A stretch of DNA of 64,000 nucleotides from SG-bin7 sp964498095 (GCA_964498095.1 CAZCFY010000011.1:83256-147255), one strand, 5' to 3'; counted from the first letter of the stretch, positions 9,174 to 18,458 are shown. Numbers and translations: made by a program. The notes: a model not told the origin generated them from the sequence alone.

Positions 9174-10877
9174 TTACCAGTTAATACGAAATACCATGCT
9201 AATGTCGTTAAAAATCGCAAACACCATTAACCCAAGTAAAAGGAAAAGTCCAACTTGTGTTGCAATTTCCATCTTGCGAATTGATAGAGGCGTACCCTTT
9301 ACAAATTCTATTAGGTAAAAGAACAAGTGGCCGCCGTCTAAGACGGGTATTGGCAGCAAATTCATTACGAAAAGGTTTACCGATAAGATACCCATCATTT
9401 TTATAAAAACAGAAATGCCGTAATCAAAGGTTTTCTTAGCGGCTTGCTGAATAGAAATTATTCCGCCAATATTTCTTGGTGATATTTTTTGCTCGAAAAT
9501 TTTTACAAAAACCGTAAAGGTCGCTTTCGTCCACCAAATTGTTTGTGTCCAACCTGCGGCCAGAGCTTCACCAATGTTATCTGCTTTAACCAAAATAACA
9601 TTTGGAGTTACATCCAGAGAGAGAGTTGGGGCGATGCCAACCGTAAACCGCTGCTCTTGTTGTCCTTGCGGGCCTTGTTGCTTAGTAATTTCAGGAATAA
9701 TTTCGAATTCGGCAGGTTTACCGTTGCGTAAAACGGAAACTTTTAGGCTTGTGTCTCCAGGCTTATAAGAACGAATAGTTGTTAGGATATCCATCCAACG
9801 CGCGAAAGTTTTACCGTTGATACTTATGATCTTATCATCGGGCTTTAGACCCGCCTTTTCTGCAGGCGTGCCAGGGATAATCCGGGATAGATAGAGCTCA
9901 GCGGATTCAATTCCTAGGACATAAAGTGTATCGTTAGCGCGCATGTCGCGATTAGAAACGGGCACCGTGAAAGTAAGTGTTTCCTTATTTTCCGCTCCAA
10001 TAGTGTATCGGTCCACGTCCACCTTTAGAGTTCCCGTGGCTTTTACTTCATCCACGGCCGCTTTAAATTCCCGCCAATTATTAACGGGAATATCATTTAC
10101 CTTCGTAACGATGTCGTGAGATTTTAATCCCGCAGTGGCGGCTGCGGACTTGTCAGAAGTTAAACCAATAGCGCTGGAACGTGAGACGTTGGTAATCCCC
10201 GGCAAAGACCCAATCTTACTCTTAGCACTTAAGAGTTCTGTGTTTTCCACCAATTCGGGAACCACATCGATCTTTAAGTCCCGACCGTCAGGCGTTTTGC
10301 CGTTGCGAACGACACCTAAGGTGACGGTTTGACCGCTGCGATCCTCAAGAGCATCAGTAAACTGCTTCCAGCTCTTCACCTTTTTATTATTTACGCTAAC
10401 GATCTTATCTCCCGGAAGCAGGCCGGCTTTAGCCGCCGCCGAGGTTTCTTCAATATCACCAACAATAGGTTCTACGTTGTGGTCGCCTAAAACCGCGACG
10501 ACCGCGAAAATAAATATGGCAAAAAAGAAATTCATAAGTGGGCCGGCAAGAACAACGGCCGTGCGAGGCCACAAGGGTTTATGTAGAAAAGAAACCGCTT
10601 TGTCGCTGTCGGGGACATCGGCGCGGGGATCGTCGCCATACATTTTTACGTAGCCGCCCAGGGGAATTATCGAGATGCAATAAACCGTGTCACCCTTTTT
10701 GTACTGAAATATTTTTTTCCCGAAACCCAGGCTAAATACTTCAACGCGTACGCCGTAATATTTGGCCACCAAAAAATGTCCCAGCTCGTGCACAAATATG
10801 AGCGCGCCGAGAAGTACTATGAAGGGAACGGTATTAGAAAAAAGTCCTGACAAAAAAGAATTAATTAAATCCATCAT
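9174..10877 (-). CDS. rseP: Site-2 protease RseP with three PDZ-like repeats
   Basis: A 567-residue intramembrane zinc metalloprotease, longer than the roughly 450 residues typical of RseP. HELGH (residues 30-34) binds zinc; the third ligand lies in the LPIPVLDGGHLFF motif near residue 515. Between the transmembrane segments there are three PDZ-like units: about 135-205 (AGLLPGDKIVSVNNKKV), 225-310 (AGLKSHDIVTKVNDIPV) and 325-400 (AGLKPDDKIISINGKTF). E. coli RseP has two. The probable role is regulated intramembrane proteolysis of anti-sigma factors or signal-peptide remnants. Gene order cdsA-rseP is classical, but dxr, often between them, is missing. Confidence 0.92.
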   Translation of the reverse strand: MMDLINSFLSGLFSNTVPFIVLLGALIFVHELGHFLVAKYYGVRVEVFSLGFGKKIFQYKKGDTVYCISIIPLGGYVKMYGDDPRADVPDSDKAVSFLHKPLWPRTAVVLAGPLMNFFFAIFIFAVVAVLGDHNVEPIVGDIEETSAAAKAGLLPGDKIVSVNNKKVKSWKQFTDALEDRSGQTVTLGVVRNGKTPDGRDLKIDVVPELVENTELLSAKSKIGSLPGITNVSRSSAIGLTSDKSAAATAGLKSHDIVTKVNDIPVNNWREFKAAVDEVKATGTLKVDVDRYTIGAENKETLTFTVPVSNRDMRANDTLYVLGIESAELYLSRIIPGTPAEKAGLKPDDKIISINGKTFARWMDILTTIRSYKPGDTSLKVSVLRNGKPAEFEIIPEITKQQGPQGQQEQRFTVGIAPTLSLDVTPNVILVKADNIGEALAAGWTQTIWWTKATFTVFVKIFEQKISPRNIGGIISIQQAAKKTFDYGISVFIKMMGILSVNLFVMNLLPIPVLDGGHLFFYLIEFVKGTPLSIRKMEIATQVGLFLLLGLMVFAIFNDISMVFRINW

Positions 10878-10895
10878 TCGATTGTAGTGGAGAAA

Positions 10896-11720
10896 TTAGT
10901 TTCTTGAAAACAAAAAATAGAGCAACAAAAATACGGGAGAGGAAAACAAGACCCCGTCCAGTCTGTCCAAAACTCCGCCGTGGCCCGGCATGATGAAGCC
11001 AGAATCCTTTACTTGAGCATACCGTTTTAAAAATGATTCGAAGAGATCGCCGAGCTGCGCAAACAAGCCGGTCAAAGAGAATAAAACGATTCCCTGTAAC
11101 ACGGGTATGTTAAAGCCTAACTGTGAACCCAAACCAAAGCCCAATAAGAGAGAGCCTAGCAACCCGCCAATGGAACCCTCAATCGTCTTCTTGGGAGAAA
11201 GTGCCTCATGGAGTTTCTTTCGGCCGACAAACCTTCCCACAAAATAAGCGAACACATCACCACCAAAAACTACCGCAAGATGGCACAAAAATACTTCGAC
11301 GCCCAAATCAATTAAGCGCACTGAAACCGAGGGAAGAATGGCGCAATATATAAATCCCAAAAATAACATATTGAGCATTGGGAGCAACTCGGAAAGATTT
11401 TCCTTACGGGCAACAAACCACGATACGGCCGCTGCCAAAACCACGAAGGCCAGCGGAAACGTAATAATTAGATGCGACGAATACTTCGAAGCGAAATAAA
11501 AAAGGGTGCAGCCAAGAATAACGAAGCCCACGCGGATAATTTTTAGCTCTGAGGGGGATACCGAAACAAATTTAGGAAGTAAACCCGAAAATTCGATAAA
11601 CGCAAAAAGCGAACTTAAGAAGCAAAGTAAATAAAGTGTGGTGCTGCCAAATTTAATGGAAAGTGCCAGAATGGTTAAGGCAATAATAGCCGATACTGTT
11701 CGCGTAGATAAATTCGACAT
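10896..11720 (-). CDS. cdsA: Phosphatidate cytidylyltransferase
   Basis: A 274-residue polytopic membrane enzyme making CDP-diacylglycerol from phosphatidate and CTP. The signature is visible: GGDVFAYFVGRFVGRKKL, SPKKTIEGSIGG, then KDSGFIMPGHGGVLDRLDG near the C-terminus. Roughly seven hydrophobic segments are present. The ATG overlaps the uppS stop codon by one base, so translation is probably coupled. Confidence 0.93.
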   Translation of the reverse strand: MSNLSTRTVSAIIALTILALSIKFGSTTLYLLCFLSSLFAFIEFSGLLPKFVSVSPSELKIIRVGFVILGCTLFYFASKYSSHLIITFPLAFVVLAAAVSWFVARKENLSELLPMLNMLFLGFIYCAILPSVSVRLIDLGVEVFLCHLAVVFGGDVFAYFVGRFVGRKKLHEALSPKKTIEGSIGGLLGSLLLGFGLGSQLGFNIPVLQGIVLFSLTGLFAQLGDLFESFLKRYAQVKDSGFIMPGHGGVLDRLDGVLFSSPVFLLLYFLFSRN

Positions 11721-12469
11721 TAAAGTGGAGCCGCCTCGGGACCGATTTTTTGGGGGCGAGCTAACTGATCGCTAGTCTTACCGAACCGGCGTTCGCGACC
11801 GGCAAAATATTCAAGCGCTCTTTGATACTCAACAGCGTTAAAATCCGGCCAAAAAGCATTTGAAAAATAGATTTCGCTATAAGCGGATTGCCATAGAAAA
11901 AAATTAGAAATGCGGGTTTCACCGCTAGTTCGAATTACAAGATCGGGATCCGGCAAAAAAGAACTTTCCAGCGAATTCTGAAAAGTTTCTTCGGTCACCT
12001 GTGCGGAGGTGAGTTCACCCCGCGCCGCCCGATCAACAAGCATGCGTGCGGCATTTAGAATTTCCTGCCGGCCACCGTAACTTAAGGCAAAGACTAAGTT
12101 CATTCCGGCATTGTCTTTTGTCATTTCAATGGTCTTTTGAACTTCGGCCCGCGCCGATTCGGGAATCCTTGATAGGTCGCCAATGCAGCGGAATTTAATA
12201 TTTTGATCAAAAAGACTTTGGCGTTCGCGGGCCAAGTGCTTTCTAAGAAGCTTCATCAAGAAGCTAACTTCGAATTCGGGACGGGTCCAATTTTCCGTGC
12301 TGAAAGTAAAAAGCGTGAGATTTTTAATTCCCCGGCGCACACTTTCTTCGATAATTTTTTTTGCGGTTTTGGCGCCACGAACGTGGCCAAAAATACGCGA
12401 ATGCCCTCTTAGCTCGGCCCAGCGGCCGTTTCCATCCATGATAATAGCGACGTGATGCGGAAGTTTCAA
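11720..12469 (-). CDS. uppS: Undecaprenyl diphosphate synthase
   Basis: A 249-residue cis-prenyltransferase that elongates farnesyl diphosphate with IPP to C55-PP, the lipid carrier for peptidoglycan. Motifs: HVAIIMDGNGRWA at the N-terminus (catalytic Asp), FTFSTENWTRP, DLVIRTSGETRISNFFLWQ and SEIYF. The start is TTG, with AAGG about 5 nt upstream on the minus strand. It lies between frr and cdsA in the conserved order. Confidence 0.95.
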   Translation of the reverse strand: MKLPHHVAIIMDGNGRWAELRGHSRIFGHVRGAKTAKKIIEESVRRGIKNLTLFTFSTENWTRPEFEVSFLMKLLRKHLARERQSLFDQNIKFRCIGDLSRIPESARAEVQKTIEMTKDNAGMNLVFALSYGGRQEILNAARMLVDRAARGELTSAQVTEETFQNSLESSFLPDPDLVIRTSGETRISNFFLWQSAYSEIYFSNAFWPDFNAVEYQRALEYFAGRERRFGKTSDQLARPQKIGPEAAPL

Positions 12470-12487
12470 AGTTGCCTTAACCCTTTT

Positions 12488-13048
12488 TTAAATCGTCATT
12501 ATGTCTTTTTCTTTTTCCTCAGAAATTTGATCAATTTGCTTCATGAAGTCATCGGTCATTTTCTGAACTTGCTCAGACATTTTCTTTTCTTGATCTTCGC
12601 TAATCGTTTTGTCCTTGAGCTGCTTTTTTACGTGGTCGTTGGCATCACGGCGGGCCATGCGGACAGCTACACGACATTCTTCGACAATTTTTTTGGAGTT
12701 TTTCACGAGTTCCTTGCGGCGCTCTTCGGTCAAAGGCGGAATTTTTAAACGAATAACTTTGCCGTCGTTTATTGGCGCTAAACCCAAATCGCTCTTTACA
12801 ATCGCCATCTCAATCTCTTTAAGCATGGGTGCTTCCCAAGGCGTAATTAATATCGACCGCGGGTCAGGACAAGAAAGCGCCGCCGTTTGCGCGACGGGAG
12901 TGGGTGTTCCATAATAATTTGCTTTAATTCCATCTAACATGGAGATGTGGGCTTTACCGGTGCGAATTTTTTTAAGTTCGTTTTTTAGAGCGGTAACTGC
13001 CTTTTCCATTTTCGCTTTGGCATCATTCTTAATTTGCTCAACAGACAT
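12488..13048 (-). CDS. frr: Ribosome recycling factor
   Basis: A 186-residue protein, the usual RRF length. The N-terminal helix contains LKNELKKIRTGKAHISMLDGI and the beta domain has YYGTPTPVAQTAALSCPDPRSILITPWE. RLKIPPLTEERRKELVKN in the second helix is diagnostic. With EF-G it splits post-termination ribosomes. It lies 14 nt after pyrH. Confidence 0.96.
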   Translation of the reverse strand: MSVEQIKNDAKAKMEKAVTALKNELKKIRTGKAHISMLDGIKANYYGTPTPVAQTAALSCPDPRSILITPWEAPMLKEIEMAIVKSDLGLAPINDGKVIRLKIPPLTEERRKELVKNSKKIVEECRVAVRMARRDANDHVKKQLKDKTISEDQEKKMSEQVQKMTDDFMKQIDQISEEKEKDIMTI

Positions 13049-13062
13049 TTAAGCCCCCAGAT

Positions 13063-13776
13063 TTATTGGATAACCGTTCCAATTTTTTCACCCCGGATGA
13101 CACGCAAGATATTCCCGGGCTTTGTTAGATCAAACGTGATTATTGGTAGCTTGTTATCCATGCTCAAAGAAACGGCAGTTGAATCCATTACTTTGAGATC
13201 TTTGTTAAGCATATCAATATATGACAAATGATCAAACTTCTTTGCATCAGAATGTTTTTTTGGGTCTCGATCATAAACACCGTCTACTTTTGTCGCCTTC
13301 AAGATCACTTCGGCATTAATTTCCATGGCGCGAAGGGCAGCAGCGGTGTCAGTGGTAAAATAAGGATTTCCAGTTCCTGCGGAAAAAATAACCACGCGCC
13401 CCTTTTCCAAATGGCGCAGGGCACGTCGGCGAATATAGGGCTCGGCGATTTCATTCATGGTGATAGCGGATTGCACGCGAGTTTGTAGACCCGCACATTC
13501 AAACGCCTCTTGGAGTGCTAATGCGTTGATACAAGTAGCGAGCATTCCCATGTAATCAGAATTAGCACGGTCCATACCATCGGTTGAAGCAGCCACGCCG
13601 CGAAAAATATTTCCGCCCCCGATAACAACTCCGAGCTGACAGCCGGTTTCATGAGCGTCTTTAACGTCGGCAGCAATTTGTTTTAAGACTTTATTATCTA
13701 TTCCATGACCGTTGGAGCCAGCAAGCGCCTCCCCAGATAACTTGAGGAGGACACGGCGATAGGCGGATTTTCCCAC
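13063..13776 (-). CDS. pyrH: UMP kinase
   Basis: A 237-residue amino-acid-kinase-fold UMP kinase. Motifs: RVLLKLSGEALAG, GVVIGGGNIFRG, FSAGTGNPYFTTDTAAALRA and KVDGVYDRDPKK. It makes UDP from UMP and ATP. The gene starts 1 nt after the tsf stop codon. Confidence 0.96.
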   Translation of the reverse strand: MGKSAYRRVLLKLSGEALAGSNGHGIDNKVLKQIAADVKDAHETGCQLGVVIGGGNIFRGVAASTDGMDRANSDYMGMLATCINALALQEAFECAGLQTRVQSAITMNEIAEPYIRRRALRHLEKGRVVIFSAGTGNPYFTTDTAAALRAMEINAEVILKATKVDGVYDRDPKKHSDAKKFDHLSYIDMLNKDLKVMDSTAVSLSMDNKLPIITFDLTKPGNILRVIRGEKIGTVIQ

Positions 13777-13777
13777 A

Positions 13778-14428
13778 TTACCCTTTCAGTTGCGCAGCAA
13801 CTTCAGCGGCAAAGTCCGTTTTCTTTTTCTCGATACCTTCGCCAAGTTCGTAACGAACAAAGCGGCGGACGACAAGGTTTTCACCGATAGTGGCAATGGC
13901 GCTTTTTAAAATGTCAGTGATCTTTTTGTCCGGATCTTTAATGAAATTTTGTTCCAGTAAGCAATTTTCTGAAACATATTTTTTAATTTGGCCATCCACA
14001 ATTTTATCAATCATGTTTGCGGGCTTACCTTGTTCCTGAGCTTTGGCAGCTAATACTCTTTTCTCGCGCTCGAGCACTTCCGCTGGAAATTCATCAGGGC
14101 TCACACAAAGAGGGTTAGCGGCGGCAATTTGCATCGCTAAATCTTTAACAAGGGTTTTAAATTGTTCGTTACGGGCCACGAAATCAGTTTCAGAGTTCAC
14201 TTCAAGCAGAACCCCTATGCGGCCTTCACCGTGAATATAAGCGTGAACCAAGCCTTCTGCGGCCTGACGGCTCGATTTCTTGGCGGCAGCACTTAAGCCT
14301 TTTTGGCGCAGCCAATCCACCGCTTTTTCAAAATCGCCCGCAGTTTCCTGCAAAGCCTTTTTACAGTCCATCATTCCAGCGCCAGTTTTTTCGCGCAACT
14401 CTTTAACTAGATTCGCAGAAGCCGTCAT
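13778..14428 (-). CDS. tsf: Translation elongation factor Ts
   Basis: A 216-residue EF-Ts, a shorter form than the 283 residues of E. coli. The N-terminal UBA-like domain has LVKELREKTGAGMMDCKKAL, and the core has LLEVNSETDFVARNEQF with the TDFV motif that contacts EF-Tu. It exchanges GDP on EF-Tu. Thirty-four nt separate it from rpsB. Confidence 0.96.
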   Translation of the reverse strand: MTASANLVKELREKTGAGMMDCKKALQETAGDFEKAVDWLRQKGLSAAAKKSSRQAAEGLVHAYIHGEGRIGVLLEVNSETDFVARNEQFKTLVKDLAMQIAAANPLCVSPDEFPAEVLEREKRVLAAKAQEQGKPANMIDKIVDGQIKKYVSENCLLEQNFIKDPDKKITDILKSAIATIGENLVVRRFVRYELGEGIEKKKTDFAAEVAAQLKG

Positions 14429-14462
14429 CTCTAATTCTCCTCAATAAATTTTCAGAACTAAA

Positions 14463-15449
14463 TTATTTCTTTTTCTTTGGCGCCGGTTTTTTGGGGGACT
14501 TATCAGCCGAGCCTTCTTCCCCCTCCACTGCACCAAGGGCTTCAGCCACTAAGGTTTCGCCGCGTTCAATCTCTTCAGCGATCTCCGTGTCCTCAGCGAG
14601 TCCCGCCGCAACTAAGCGACGAGTTTTTGCGGCGCGAACGATGGCTGGTCCGCCAGCTCCGCCCTCAGATTTTTGCTCGCGACGGCTTTGACCTTTTTCG
14701 GGAGCTGCCTCTTTTTGATCCGCAAGATCAACTTTCTTATCAGATTCAGTGCGCAGCCTGTGTTCCCACTCTTTTGCACCTTCTAAGAAAGCGTCAGCCA
14801 TTAAAGCAGAGAATAATTTGATCGAGCGAATGGCATCATCGTTTCCTGGAATCGGGTATTCAACCTGTCCCGGATCCGCGTTTGTATCAACGATGGCTAC
14901 AACTGGAATGCGTAAGCGACGTGCTTCGGCAACGGCAATATGTTCTTTAACGATATCGACCACAAACATAACTTGGGGTGGTTCCTTCATTTCGCGAATA
15001 CCTTCCAAGTAATCAAGTAAGCGCTGCGCTTCTTTATCAATTTTCGCGCGCTCCTTTTTTGTCAGCATTTCGTACTGACCTTTTTCTTTCATGAGTTCGA
15101 TTTTTTTCAAACGATCGATAGAGTTTTTGATAGTTTGGAAATTAGTTAATGAGCCGCCCAACCAGCGTTTAACCATGTAGTATTGGCCGGAACGTTTTGC
15201 AGCTTCTAAAATGGGCTCAACGGCTTGCTTTTTTGTACCGACAAAAATCATTTTGCCGCCAGCGGCTGCGATAGTTTTAACAAAGTCAGCGGCCTTCTTA
15301 GCTTGCACCACAGATTTTTGTAGATCGATAATGTGAATTCCTTGTCGCGCGCCAAAAACGAAATTTTTCATGCGCGGATTCCAGCGCTCGGTTTGGTGTC
15401 CAAAGTGAACGCCAGCGTCGAGCATTTCCTTCATAGTCACTTGTGCCAT
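14463..15449 (-). CDS. rpsB: 30S ribosomal protein S2 with long acidic/basic C-terminal tail
   Basis: A 328-residue S2. Residues 1-230 match the family: MKEMLDAGVHFGHQTERWNP, IIDLQKS, VDTNADP and FSALMADAFLEG. E. coli S2 has about 241 residues. Here residues 235-328 form a low-complexity tail that is first Gln/Glu/Lys-rich, then acidic, and ends in KKPAPKKKK. GGAGG precedes the ATG with suitable spacing. It is the first gene of the minus-strand block, so its promoter is expected in 15450-15537. I could not place clear -35/-10 boxes there. Confidence 0.95.
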   Translation of the reverse strand: MAQVTMKEMLDAGVHFGHQTERWNPRMKNFVFGARQGIHIIDLQKSVVQAKKAADFVKTIAAAGGKMIFVGTKKQAVEPILEAAKRSGQYYMVKRWLGGSLTNFQTIKNSIDRLKKIELMKEKGQYEMLTKKERAKIDKEAQRLLDYLEGIREMKEPPQVMFVVDIVKEHIAVAEARRLRIPVVAIVDTNADPGQVEYPIPGNDDAIRSIKLFSALMADAFLEGAKEWEHRLRTESDKKVDLADQKEAAPEKGQSRREQKSEGGAGGPAIVRAAKTRRLVAAGLAEDTEIAEEIERGETLVAEALGAVEGEEGSADKSPKKPAPKKKK

Positions 15450-15537
15450 CAGGCCTCCTAAATACGGTTCAAAAAAGGTGAGAACTTGAGGTACCTAATT
15501 TAGACTAAAAGGACAACAATTTTTAGGTGGTTATCTC

Positions 15538-16605
15538 TTATGGCGCAGGGCGATATCCCAGCCCTCGCAAACAGTTTTCGGCTTGTTCTAAGGCCCCCGC
15601 GATATTCTTTAATTCACTAGGAAATGGGCTAACAAGGTGGAGACCTTCGATGCCCTCAACCGCTGCCGATTCACCTAAGCTTACGGCAACCCGACCGTGA
15701 CTTTGGGGATTTACCATAATTTTCTCATACTTTAACCCACTGAAAGCATTAGGAAATGCCTTTTGAATGAGCTTTTTAAGGCGGCGGACGGTTTGCCCTA
15801 AAAGCTCTTCGTCGTCGGCATCATGTTCAGAAATAAAAGTAAGCCACTGAGAGCTTTGCGAAGCAGATCCATCTTCTAAACGAATGGGCGAAAAGAACTG
15901 GCCGAGCGCAAATCCATCGACTTCACTTTTTTGCCCCAACATATGAATTGTCGGATTTTCACAAATGACTTCATTATGAACGAGCTGCAATAAAACCGAC
16001 GTCCAAAGAATGGATTTACCAATTTTTTGGCGAAAACGCGGTGGCAGGGACTCGGCCGGGATAATTTCTAAAAGCTCTTTAGGATTACAGCAAAAGAGAA
16101 CTTTTTTGGCATAGAGGGGTTTTTGGCCGTTGATGATTATGCCCTTGCAAATATTTTCTTCGATAATAATTTTTGTGACTTCACTTAAATTAAAAAATTC
16201 GCCACGGAATTTTTCAAATAGAGTATGAACCCACTCTTGCGGACTCTCGTGTAGATGTATTCTTTCTGGTGACAAATAATATTGCAGCTCATCGACGCAC
16301 AAGGGTGCATTATCACCAAAGCCGACAAAGGGTTTAAAGCCTTGCTCGAAGGTTACCGGGTGTTGTTCAATTTTTTCCCGGCGGATTTGATGGCCAATGA
16401 TTAAATCCAAAAAATCAAGGGCGCGATCGGTTTCTGCATTAGCGGGCAACGATTGAAAGTTTCCGGTGCGGGTAGAGCCGCCGGGGAGCTCATTTTTATC
16501 AATAAGCGCAACACGCTGATTTTGGCTAAGTGCCGAAGCGACAATAAGACCGCTTAGACTACTGCCAACTACAAGGGCATCAAATTCATTAGCTTTGTGA
16601 CTCAT
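15538..16605 (-). CDS. NAD(P)/FAD-dependent oxidoreductase of unknown substrate
   Basis: A 355-residue flavoprotein-like sequence. The N-terminal Rossmann motif DALVVGSSLSGLIVASALSQ (GxSxxG variant) and LIDKNELPGG fit the CrtI/protoporphyrinogen-oxidase superfamily. A C-terminal FAD motif (EGIEGLHLVSPFPSELKNIAGALEQAE) ends the chain. No substrate-specific motif was recognised. It precedes the rpsB block in the same orientation and is separated by 88 bp, so it is probably a separate unit or the distal gene of the CFI-box gene 18 nt upstream. Confidence 0.7.
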   Translation of the reverse strand: MSHKANEFDALVVGSSLSGLIVASALSQNQRVALIDKNELPGGSTRTGNFQSLPANAETDRALDFLDLIIGHQIRREKIEQHPVTFEQGFKPFVGFGDNAPLCVDELQYYLSPERIHLHESPQEWVHTLFEKFRGEFFNLSEVTKIIIEENICKGIIINGQKPLYAKKVLFCCNPKELLEIIPAESLPPRFRQKIGKSILWTSVLLQLVHNEVICENPTIHMLGQKSEVDGFALGQFFSPIRLEDGSASQSSQWLTFISEHDADDEELLGQTVRRLKKLIQKAFPNAFSGLKYEKIMVNPQSHGRVAVSLGESAAVEGIEGLHLVSPFPSELKNIAGALEQAENCLRGLGYRPAP

Positions 16606-16623
16606 AGTTAAAAAGTCTTAGAA

Positions 16624-17493
16624 TTAGCTCTTCTTTTCAAGAAGATTCTTAATTTTTTTGGCTAGCCAATCGAGCGATTGCCGGGAGGTTGGCTTTAATT
16701 GTGGATGAGTATCTAAGAAGTCAGCAATGGGCGGCGAAACTTTGTAATAAATCCAAATGAATAGGCGGCCAAATAAGTGGCGCTCTAAAATTTCGTCACG
16801 AAACCGTGTTAGCACCAATACTTGCGGATGCAAGGGGTCACCGTAAGTGGAAGTGGCGATAAAACATTTGGATCGAGGGGCATTACATTTTGTCAGAAGA
16901 TCATTAAAGATTTCTCGGTTTTTTGATTTCTTAGTATAGGCTACCATCTTGCGGGCAATGCGCGGAAAGCTCGGTGCATGTTTGCTGAACTCAACCATCA
17001 TTCCCACTTTTTCTTTGAGTTTTGGCTGATAAGCTGCGTTCATGTCGTAAATTTTTATGAGATCCCAAACGGTTGAAATAAAAACATCAAGCTCGTTAGA
17101 TTTGGCGTTCTTTTTTAAATGTTCGGGCTTTAGCTCGCCGGGTTTGAGTTCATTTACGATTTCAATAATGCGGATGTATTTTTCAAATTCGATGGCGGCC
17201 TCAACGAACAAACGTTGCGCTAGATAAGTGCGTCCCTGTTTTAGAACATTGATACGATTTCGCCAAAGCGCCACTTGATTGGCTTCGCGGGCTTTGCGTT
17301 GGGCGCGCAGACGAGCGCCTTGCGAAACGAGTTTACTAAATTCATTGATGCAATTCGTGCAGGCCTCTGAGGGCACTTCGCGGGCCATGCCGCCTTCAGC
17401 CAGCGCAATTCTCATACCGGCATCAATGCGAACAAGCTCGCGCGATTCGGCTCCACAGCGGGGACATTTTTTGGTGGCAGTTGCTGTCGACAT
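16624..17493 (-). CDS. Zinc-ribbon protein with C-terminal CFI-box domain
   Basis: A 289-residue protein. The N-terminus has a four-Cys zinc ribbon (CPRCG at residues 10-14 and CTNC near 46). A helical middle part follows. The C-terminal region starts with CFIATSTYGDPLHPQV near residue 210 and continues with LTRFRDEILERHLFGRLFI, matching the CFI-box C-terminal domain. That domain's function is not established in my knowledge. No signal peptide is present. It is followed 18 nt later by the FAD oxidoreductase. Confidence 0.72.
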   Translation of the reverse strand: MSTATATKKCPRCGAESRELVRIDAGMRIALAEGGMAREVPSEACTNCINEFSKLVSQGARLRAQRKAREANQVALWRNRINVLKQGRTYLAQRLFVEAAIEFEKYIRIIEIVNELKPGELKPEHLKKNAKSNELDVFISTVWDLIKIYDMNAAYQPKLKEKVGMMVEFSKHAPSFPRIARKMVAYTKKSKNREIFNDLLTKCNAPRSKCFIATSTYGDPLHPQVLVLTRFRDEILERHLFGRLFIWIYYKVSPPIADFLDTHPQLKPTSRQSLDWLAKKIKNLLEKKS

Positions 17494-17582
17494 AACTCTA
17501 ATGTATCGACATTATTGAGAAGATTACTAAAAAATCTGGGTTATTTTAGACTTTCGTCTTGGGTAAATTCGACTTTAATAGG

Positions 17583-17607
17583 CCGCAATATTTATTTTTG
17601 ATTGCGG
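17583..17607 (-). terminator. Stem-loop spanning the stop codon of the EEP gene
   Basis: CCGCAAT at 17583-17589 is the perfect inverted complement of ATTGCGG at 17601-17607. The loop contains the TAA stop codon of the minus-strand gene. No clear U-tract follows on the minus strand, so termination is only a possibility. Confidence 0.4.
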
Positions 17608-18458
17608 GCGATATTGCGATTTCCACGCATTATTTCGATAACCAAAGGCCAGTGGTCAGAGCCAATATCTGGCCCCCTGTCATACTTTATAAAATCTAAT
17701 CCTCTTGATAGGCAATGGTCGACGGGAATGTTAGGCATAAAAAAAGTTGTTGGCCAAGTGCCACGTAATAGGCCACCGTGATTCAAATCAAGTGCGGACT
17801 TTTGCATGAATTTTTTAAAGATATCCGACCACGGTGTCGTGTTGAAATCTCCGCAAACCAACAAAGGTGAATTAAAATCACTGATCCGATGAGAGAGCGC
17901 ACTTAAATACTGATTTCGAATAATAGTAGCAAGGTGGCCCAAAGGGGGGAAAGGGTGGAGAAGAACCAAATTTAGCAATCCAATCGAGCTTTCAGCTTTC
18001 AAAAAAAGAGCAGGAATCATGTTCTCTCGATCTACAAAAACATTTTCAACTTCAAGAGGAGTGCGGCTTAAAGTAGCCATACCGAAGTTTCCATCTCGAA
18101 CTATCATTTTTGAATAGGGGTAAATTGACTCTAGCCCACTTAGTTCTTTGCTCCAAGAATAATTGACTTCTACTAAGAGGACAATATCTGGCGGGTTTTC
18201 TCTCAGGTAAGAAACTAACTTCCCCTTTTCACTATTTTGCGAATTTATGTTGGCAAAAAAAATGCTTACAGTTTCAGGTTCGTGAACAGACTTTCTTTCT
18301 TGAGGTATCAAATTTTCCCAGCTAGGGGAGATGCCCCATAGAAAAACTAATATCGCAAAAACATTTAAGGCAAATATCTCTTTTCGATACCTTGTTAAAA
18401 AAGGGGTCAAAGAAACTAAAATGATACTATAAACTACAAACCAAATTTGAAAATGCAC
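17592..18458 (-). CDS. Membrane-anchored endonuclease/exonuclease/phosphatase (EEP) family protein
   Basis: A phosphoesterase domain follows N-terminal membrane helices. Catalytic motifs: FFANINSQN, PDIVLLVEVN (metal-binding Glu), LLHPFPP, LVCGDFNTTPWS, IPVDHCLSRG and IGSDHWPLV (catalytic Asp-His). The given start is a GTG at 18458. The frame stays open and hydrophobic upstream, through about 30 further residues resembling a first membrane helix, up to GGAGG at 18560-18564. No ATG, GTG or TTG lies in that extension; an ATT at 18554 has ideal spacing. The true protein may be about 320 residues. It overlaps or abuts the DUF6973-like gene stop. Confidence 0.75.
   Translation of the reverse strand: MHFQIWFVVYSIILVSLTPFLTRYRKEIFALNVFAILVFLWGISPSWENLIPQERKSVHEPETVSIFFANINSQNSEKGKLVSYLRENPPDIVLLVEVNYSWSKELSGLESIYPYSKMIVRDGNFGMATLSRTPLEVENVFVDRENMIPALFLKAESSIGLLNLVLLHPFPPLGHLATIIRNQYLSALSHRISDFNSPLLVCGDFNTTPWSDIFKKFMQKSALDLNHGGLLRGTWPTTFFMPNIPVDHCLSRGLDFIKYDRGPDIGSDHWPLVIEIMRGNRNIARNQK

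Noticed and set aside
12452..12748. Plus-strand frame of 98 residues opposite frr
   Set aside because: It is antisense to ribosome recycling factor and shows Phe/Leu runs expected from Lys/Glu-rich complement.
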